The notes under the pieces are model-generated. The model was given only the letters and a program-made list of their open reading frames with translations, was not told the origin of the DNA and ran no database searches. A DNA stretch of 64,000 nucleotides, from assembly GCA_900756155.1 (NCBI GenBank), contig CAAEJV010000017.1, forward strand, positions 343,408 to 407,407, read 5' to 3'. Of this stretch, positions 60,198 through 64,000 are shown piece by piece (positions within the stretch are counted from its first letter, which is position 1; every line of letters begins with the position of its first letter). The position numbers were made by a program, and so were the translations under genes. This stretch comes from Pasteurellaceae bacterium. Its GTDB lineage: Bacteria > Pseudomonadota > Gammaproteobacteria > Enterobacterales > Pasteurellaceae.

Positions 60198-61127
60198 TTA
60201 ATTCACTTCTTTAAAGCTGATCATTTCGTTATCGGAGTAGTCAGACGCATCTTCATCATCAAATTTCATTGGTTCGATGCGTTCTTCATCAAATGCGGTA
60301 TCCCCTTCAATGCCATCAAGTGATTGACCATGTTTAATGCCTTTGAAATCGAAGAGTTTAGGGTCACATAAGTGTGACAACGTAATATTTTGCATCGCGC
60401 TAAACATGGTTTCTAAACGTCCAGGATATTGACGGTCCCAAGTATTCAGCATTTCTTTCACAACTTGACGTTGTAAATTAGGCTGAGAACCACATAAATT
60501 ACAAGGAATAATTGGAAATTCTTTGGCTACAGCATATTTTTCAATATCTTTTTCTTTACAATAAGCCAATGGACGAATCACGATTTGCTTGCCGTCATCA
60601 GAAATTAATTTCGGTGGCATCGATTTTAATTTTCCACCATAGAACATGTTCAGAAACAGGGTGGCCAACATATCATCACGATGGTGACCTAGTGCAATTT
60701 TTGTTGCGCCAAGTTCGGTTGCTGTACGGTATAAAATACCGCGGCGTAGGCGAGAGCAGAGAGAGCAAGTTGTTTTACCTTCTGGAATTTTCTCTTTTAC
60801 AATGCCATAAGTATTTTCTTCAACGATTTTATAATCCACATCAATACTTTGCAGATATTCAGGCAAAACATGCTCAGGAAAACCTGGTTGTTTTTGGTCT
60901 AAATTAACTGCAACGATATCAAATTTAATCGGGGCACTTTGTTGTAAATTCAACAAAATATCAAGAAGTGTATAGCTGTCTTTACCACCTGAAAGACAAA
61001 CCATTACTTTATCACCCTCTTCAATCATGCCAAAATCAGCAATTGCATTGCCAACATTACGGCGAAGACGTTTTTGCAGTTTATTAAAATTATAAGTTTG
61101 TTTTTTATCTTGGTTTTGTTCTGTCAT
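60198..61127 (-). CDS. ttcA: tRNA 2-thiocytidine synthetase TtcA
   Basis: TtcA makes 2-thiocytidine at position 32 of certain tRNAs. The start at MTEQNQDKKQTYNFNK gives 309 residues; the frame runs on upstream without family-like sequence. The PP-loop is CLSGGKDSYTLLD near residue 46. The Fe-S cluster Cys pairs are in TTCSLCSRLRRG near residue 120 and IPCNLCGSQPNL near residue 205. The C-terminal ~45 residues are an acidic extension. tusE follows one base later. Confidence 0.95.
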   Translation of the reverse strand: MTEQNQDKKQTYNFNKLQKRLRRNVGNAIADFGMIEEGDKVMVCLSGGKDSYTLLDILLNLQQSAPIKFDIVAVNLDQKQPGFPEHVLPEYLQSIDVDYKIVEENTYGIVKEKIPEGKTTCSLCSRLRRGILYRTATELGATKIALGHHRDDMLATLFLNMFYGGKLKSMPPKLISDDGKQIVIRPLAYCKEKDIEKYAVAKEFPIIPCNLCGSQPNLQRQVVKEMLNTWDRQYPGRLETMFSAMQNITLSHLCDPKLFDFKGIKHGQSLDGIEGDTAFDEERIEPMKFDDEDASDYSDNEMISFKEVN

Positions 61128-61389
61128 ATTAATTACTTTAGCTAATAAAGAAAGCCCTGAATTAGCTTCAGAGCTTATTAAAATCAGTGGTGCCACTTGT
61201 TTTACACGCAAATGGAAAAATGAAATTGGATTTTGGGGTAATCTTGTATAACAATGGCTCTAAAAAATTTTAGGATTGAACCCGTCGTGTATTATATCAC
61301 ATAAGCTAGAAGTGCCAATTGTTGGTTGATTAGATTGTTTTGACATAGGTCCATATCAATGTAGTTTAGTTATAGTGAATATTTAACTT

Positions 61390-61405
61390 TGTGAAGTATA
61401 TCAAA
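61390..61405 (+). promoter_or_regulatory. Candidate CRP site upstream of the WYL-like gene
   Basis: TGTGAAGTATATCAAA matches TGTGA-N6-TCACA at nine of ten positions. It lies 58 bases before the ATG in a 335-base divergent gap with ttcA that holds no gene. No clear -35/-10 pair could be paired with it. Confidence 0.35.
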
Positions 61406-61462
61406 AATTATTTCTCTATTTAGCTGTATCATTAAAGAATTTAAAGTATAAGGAGAAAGATT

Positions 61463-62008
61463 ATGGGATTCTTTTCAAGTTTATTTAAAGTAGCAGTAAA
61501 AGAAATTAAAGCAGCAAATACTTCAAGAGTAAAACAATCAAAATATGGAAAAATACTTAGTATAGAGGAAGAGCAACTAGAAAGGTTAATCCAGCAATAT
61601 GAATCAGAAAGTGATTTAATTTATAAGAAACTTAAAGGTCCTTCAGGTAAAACCTATATGGTGGATGTTAGAGTTGAGACGCCAGATCAAAAGGTGTATA
61701 TCGACAGACAAGCCATGGAAGACTGTGATACATTTGAATTACCTGATTGGTATGAACGCAAAACAAGCATTAGGACAAAAGCATTAATTTTAATGTATTA
61801 CACACCTGAAAGTGGCACCACTGAATATAGGGCTGTTGAAGTTCGTTGTTTTGATCTTGAGCAAAATTACTTTTATGGTTTTTGCTTTCTTAGAGAAATG
61901 TACCTAACTTTTCGCTTTGACCGAGTTTCAGAGGTAGTAGATTTAAATAATAGAAATCAATCTATTAGTGATTTAAAAGAATTTTTAATGAAGACTAAGC
62001 AGAAGTAG
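61463..62008 (+). CDS. Protein with a WYL-like C-terminal domain, function unknown
   Basis: A 181-residue soluble protein. The C-terminal part (YRAVEVRCFDLEQNYFYGFC then EMYLTFRFDRVSEVVDL near residues 125-165) resembles the WYL ligand-sensing domain. No helix-turn-helix is seen, so it is not an obvious transcription regulator on its own. The N-terminal ~50 residues are Lys- and Glu-rich and may be helical. AAGGAGAAAG precedes the ATG. It is monocistronic and AT-rich, between ttcA and the tRNA gene. Confidence 0.6.
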   Translation: MGFFSSLFKVAVKEIKAANTSRVKQSKYGKILSIEEEQLERLIQQYESESDLIYKKLKGPSGKTYMVDVRVETPDQKVYIDRQAMEDCDTFELPDWYERKTSIRTKALILMYYTPESGTTEYRAVEVRCFDLEQNYFYGFCFLREMYLTFRFDRVSEVVDLNNRNQSISDLKEFLMKTKQK

Positions 62009-62183
62009 TTTTTAGCTTATAAATTGGCGTAATTTTAGCGTAATGAATGTATAAACATGCAACAATAGGTAGCCAAGGATATGAAAATAGTTTAAAACAT
62101 TTCACTAAAATATTTGTAAATAATTGATTTATTTATGAACATCCAAAATAAAAATCCCCGTCCAATGAACGAGGATTATAATA

Positions 62184-62269
62184 TGGTGCCTAGGGTCGGA
62201 CTCGAACCGACACGGTTATTCACCGGCGGATTTTGAATCCGCTGCGTCTACCAATTTCGCCACCCAGGC
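62184..62269 (-). tRNA. tRNA-Leu (anticodon CAA)
   Basis: On the minus strand the 86-base gene starts GCCTGGGTGGCGAAATTGGT and ends with an encoded CCA. The acceptor stem pairs GCCTGGG with CCTAGGC (one G-U). The anticodon stem GCGGA/TCCGC holds the loop TTCAAAA with anticodon CAA, reading UUG. The T arm (GGTTCGAGTCC) and a long variable arm fit tRNA-Leu. Confidence 0.97.
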
Positions 62270-62285
62270 ATTTGGGTTGTTCTGA

Positions 62286-62313
62286 ATTATACGTTTATCT
62301 TACTTCGTTGCAA
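62286..62313 (-). promoter_or_regulatory. tRNA-Leu promoter
   Basis: Minus-strand TTGCAA, a 16-base spacer and a perfect TATAAT lie about 17 bases upstream of the tRNA 5' end. Confidence 0.7.
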
Positions 62314-62424
62314 GTAAAATTTCATTAAAAACGTGTGGTTGTTTTAAATTTCATCAACTTGTATTCAAAGATAAAGGGTAGTTTAAAACAATTTGATACG
62401 TTGTCACAATTTATGAGTAAAATA

Positions 62425-62450
62425 AAAGCTTAGTATTTCTACTAAGCTTT
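62425..62450 (-). terminator. Terminator after the ferritin operon
   Basis: AAAGCTTAGTA pairs perfectly with TACTAAGCTTT around TTTC, with T-rich sequence on the minus strand. It lies 12 bases beyond the downstream ferritin stop. Confidence 0.85.
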
Positions 62451-62462
62451 ATGATTATCTAA

Positions 62463-62963
62463 TTAAGCAGTTTGACCAGCAAGGTTACCTAAATCTTTAT
62501 CGATTAAGAATAAGCCTTTGCCATCTTCGCCAAGAAGATTTAATTTGTCTAAAATACCGCTGAATAATTTCTCTTCTTCGTGTTGTTCTGCAACATACCA
62601 TTGTAAGAAATTGAATGCAGAGTAGTCTTTTTCTTCAAAAGTTTTACCCACTAATTCATTGATTTTACTTGTGATCAGTTTTTCGTGTTCATAAGTTAAT
62701 TCAATGATTTCTTTTAATGATTTGTACTCATGCGCAGGCGCTTCAATTACTGTGATTACCGCTAATGCACCTGTTTCATTTAAATAAGTAAATAATTTAC
62801 GCATGTGTTGCATTTCTTCTGCAGCATGAGCTGATAAGAATTTAGCTGCACCTTCAAAACCGTTTTGTTCGCACCATGCGCTCATTTGTAAGTAAAGGTT
62901 TGAAGAGTAGAACTCAAGGTTCATTTGATCATTTAATAATTTGATTACGTTTGATGATAACAT
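62463..62963 (-). CDS. Non-haem ferritin, second gene of a tandem pair
   Basis: An iron-storage ferritin subunit of 166 residues. Ferroxidase residues are recognisable: the Glu in NLEFYSSNLYLQMSAWCEQ near residue 17, the EEMQHM stretch near residue 49 and AEQHEEEKLFSGILDKL near residue 124. It closely resembles its upstream neighbour (NFLQWYVAEQHEEEKLF in both), implying tandem duplication, and the pair may form mixed shells. It lies 20 bases downstream of the first ferritin gene. Which is FtnA and which is FtnB cannot be settled here. Confidence 0.93.
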   Translation of the reverse strand: MLSSNVIKLLNDQMNLEFYSSNLYLQMSAWCEQNGFEGAAKFLSAHAAEEMQHMRKLFTYLNETGALAVITVIEAPAHEYKSLKEIIELTYEHEKLITSKINELVGKTFEEKDYSAFNFLQWYVAEQHEEEKLFSGILDKLNLLGEDGKGLFLIDKDLGNLAGQTA

Positions 62964-62983
62964 TTTGTATTCTCCTTTTAAAA

Positions 62984-63469
62984 TTATAATGTTGCTAAAT
63001 CACGATCGATAAAGTAAAGCGAACGACCGTCTTCACCCACCAAGTTAAATTTATCAATAATGCTATTGAATAATTTTTCTTCTTCGTGTTGTTCTGCAAC
63101 GTACCATTGTAAGAAGTTAAAAGTAGAATAGTCTTTGTTTGCAAATGTTACTTCAACTAATTCATTAATTTTAGAAGTAATGAATTTTTCGTGTTCAAGT
63201 GTGGTTTCAAACACTTCTTTAAGTGATTTGTAGTCATTTTTAGGTGCATCAATTTTACCTAAAAGTGGCATACCACTTGTTTCACTCACATATTTGAATA
63301 ATTTTTGCATGTGTTCTAATTCTTCATCAGCATGACGAAGTAAAAATGCTGCAGCACCTTCATAACCGTGTTTGCTACACCAAGAACTCATTTGTAAATA
63401 AACATTAGAAGAGTAGAACTCTAAATTGATTTGTTCATTTAACTTATCTGCGATTGCTTTATTAAGCAT
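62984..63469 (-). CDS. Non-haem ferritin, first gene of a tandem pair
   Basis: A 161-residue ferritin with the same layout as the following gene: NLEFYSSNVYLQMSSWCSKHG near residue 15, DEELEHMQKLF near residue 48 and AEQHEEEKLFNSIIDKF near residue 124. An AAAGGAG site precedes the ATG. A good promoter with a Fur-like motif in its spacer lies about 75 bases upstream, and two further copies of that motif lie within the next 100 bases. Confidence 0.93.
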   Translation of the reverse strand: MLNKAIADKLNEQINLEFYSSNVYLQMSSWCSKHGYEGAAAFLLRHADEELEHMQKLFKYVSETSGMPLLGKIDAPKNDYKSLKEVFETTLEHEKFITSKINELVEVTFANKDYSTFNFLQWYVAEQHEEEKLFNSIIDKFNLVGEDGRSLYFIDRDLATL

Positions 63470-63541
63470 AAACCAACTCCTTTCCTTATTAAGTAGAGAT
63501 TAAAAATAAAAACAAGACTGCTTAACTTGTCATCGGTGTGC

Positions 63542-63570
63542 ATTTTAATCTCGCAAATGAGAATGGTCAA
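63542..63570 (-). promoter_or_regulatory. Ferritin operon promoter
   Basis: Minus-strand TTGACC, a 17-base spacer and TAAAAT form a near-consensus promoter about 73 bases before the first ferritin ATG. The spacer contains the ATTCTCATT motif. Confidence 0.7.
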
Positions 63571-63669
63571 GTGTTTTTTTAAATATTTTTTTATAAGCCA
63601 CTAATAATAAAGTAGAAATCAATGTTAATTATTCTCATTTATGTAACATATGTAAAATAAATTCTCATT
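63556..63669. promoter_or_regulatory. Three Fur-like motifs upstream of the ferritin operon
   Basis: The 9-mer AATGAGAAT occurs at 63556-63564, and its reverse complement at 63631-63639 and 63661-63669. It resembles the AATGATAAT half of the Fur box; around the last copy the minus strand reads GATAATGAGAAT. One copy lies in the promoter spacer and two upstream. Fur or a related iron regulator is the natural candidate. Confidence 0.5.
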
Positions 63670-63670
63670 A

Positions 63671-64000
63671 TCAGATCAAGAATGATGAAATCTGCAGAAT
63701 TGATGTACGCAATTGTATTCAGAATTCACGTAGCGTTATCTTAAAATTTCATTCCAATTTAATTATTCCATCACAAAGACATACATTTATTTCTTTTATA
63801 TCCATAATCCCAAAATCACCTTATTTTGAGTAATGCATGAAATAGGATAGTCACCTATATTGATTTGTGACATATTTATATGTTTAATTTAACATAATAT
63901 ACATTATGCGAAATCAATTACAAGGTTAGTAAAAGCTACGTATTAATAAGATCACAGAGTTATGCACAGGTCACGGATACTGCTTAATCAATACAAAATA
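63671..64000. other. Gene-free right edge
   Basis: About 330 AT-rich bases with frequent stops in every frame and no supported gene. One DnaA-box-like TTATGCACA is seen at 63960-63968. It may be the promoter region of a gene beyond the window. Confidence 0.5.

Overview
The window is a chromosomal segment from a Haemophilus-type member of the Pasteurellaceae, most like H. parainfluenzae or H. haemolyticus. Three things point there. The Haemophilus uptake signal AAGTGCGGT (or ACCGCACTT) recurs throughout, inside genes and as inverted pairs in terminators. The background is AT-rich. Gene clusters such as infB-rbfA-truB, rsxABCDGE-nth, matP/lon-like/fabA, recB-recD and tandem ferritins are laid out as in that group. 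No insertion sequence, prophage, rRNA operon or CRISPR array is visible. One tRNA-Leu(CAA) gene is present.

Layout. 1-4.9 kb: translation genes (infB 3' part, rbfA, truB), then tyrA with a TyrR-like box. 4.9-8.7 kb, minus strand: queF, a zinc-ribbon DUF2310 protein, the csdE/csdA sulfur-transfer pair and a secreted SNase-like nuclease. 8.8-13.2 kb, plus strand: a CidA/LrgA-CidB/LrgB pair, a dGTPase and uup. 13.3-20.5 kb, minus strand: a complete type I restriction-modification locus (hsdM, hsdS, an FRG-domain gene, hsdR). 20.6-28.7 kb, minus strand: the Rsx/Rnf electron-transport operon with nth and an NSS-family transporter. 28.7-34.2 kb: yccS, yccT, acyP, yqcC-truC, a YoaH-like gene, cspD and matP. 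34.3-40.2 kb: Lon-like protease, fabA, ybaK, usg, a purine permease and ychN. 40.2-47.8 kb: recB, recD, grxB and the yjjP-yjjB exporter. 47.9-54.4 kb: dps and a peptide/nickel-type ABC importer. 54.5-56.4 kb: a SUKH-like/KptA pair and cdd. 56.5-64 kb: metE, SemiSWEET, mop, tusE-ttcA, a WYL-like protein, tRNA-Leu, two ferritins and a gene-free right edge.

The most interesting region is the hsd locus. The only well-placed ATG of hsdM, with a good Shine-Dalgarno, is followed by three copies of the pentanucleotide ACGAC. In this copy the ATG is out of frame with the methylase; one, four or seven copies would restore the frame. The locus therefore looks like a phase-variable type I system caught OFF. 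The same three hsd genes carry both Haemophilus uptake signals and Neisseria-type uptake sequences (GCCGTCTGAA), a signature of exchange between the two groups.

Second, a 24-codon membrane-peptide ORF sits exactly between rsxA and rsxB, overlapping the first by ATGA and the second by TAATG. It is a candidate unrecognised small Rsx subunit. Third, the ABC importer's binding-protein gene and its permease operon carry parallel promoters, each with a perfect CRP box about one helical turn apart in position and a palindrome over the -10. Other regulatory sites read from sequence are FadR/FabR sites at fabA, MetJ boxes at metE and three Fur-like motifs upstream of the ferritins.
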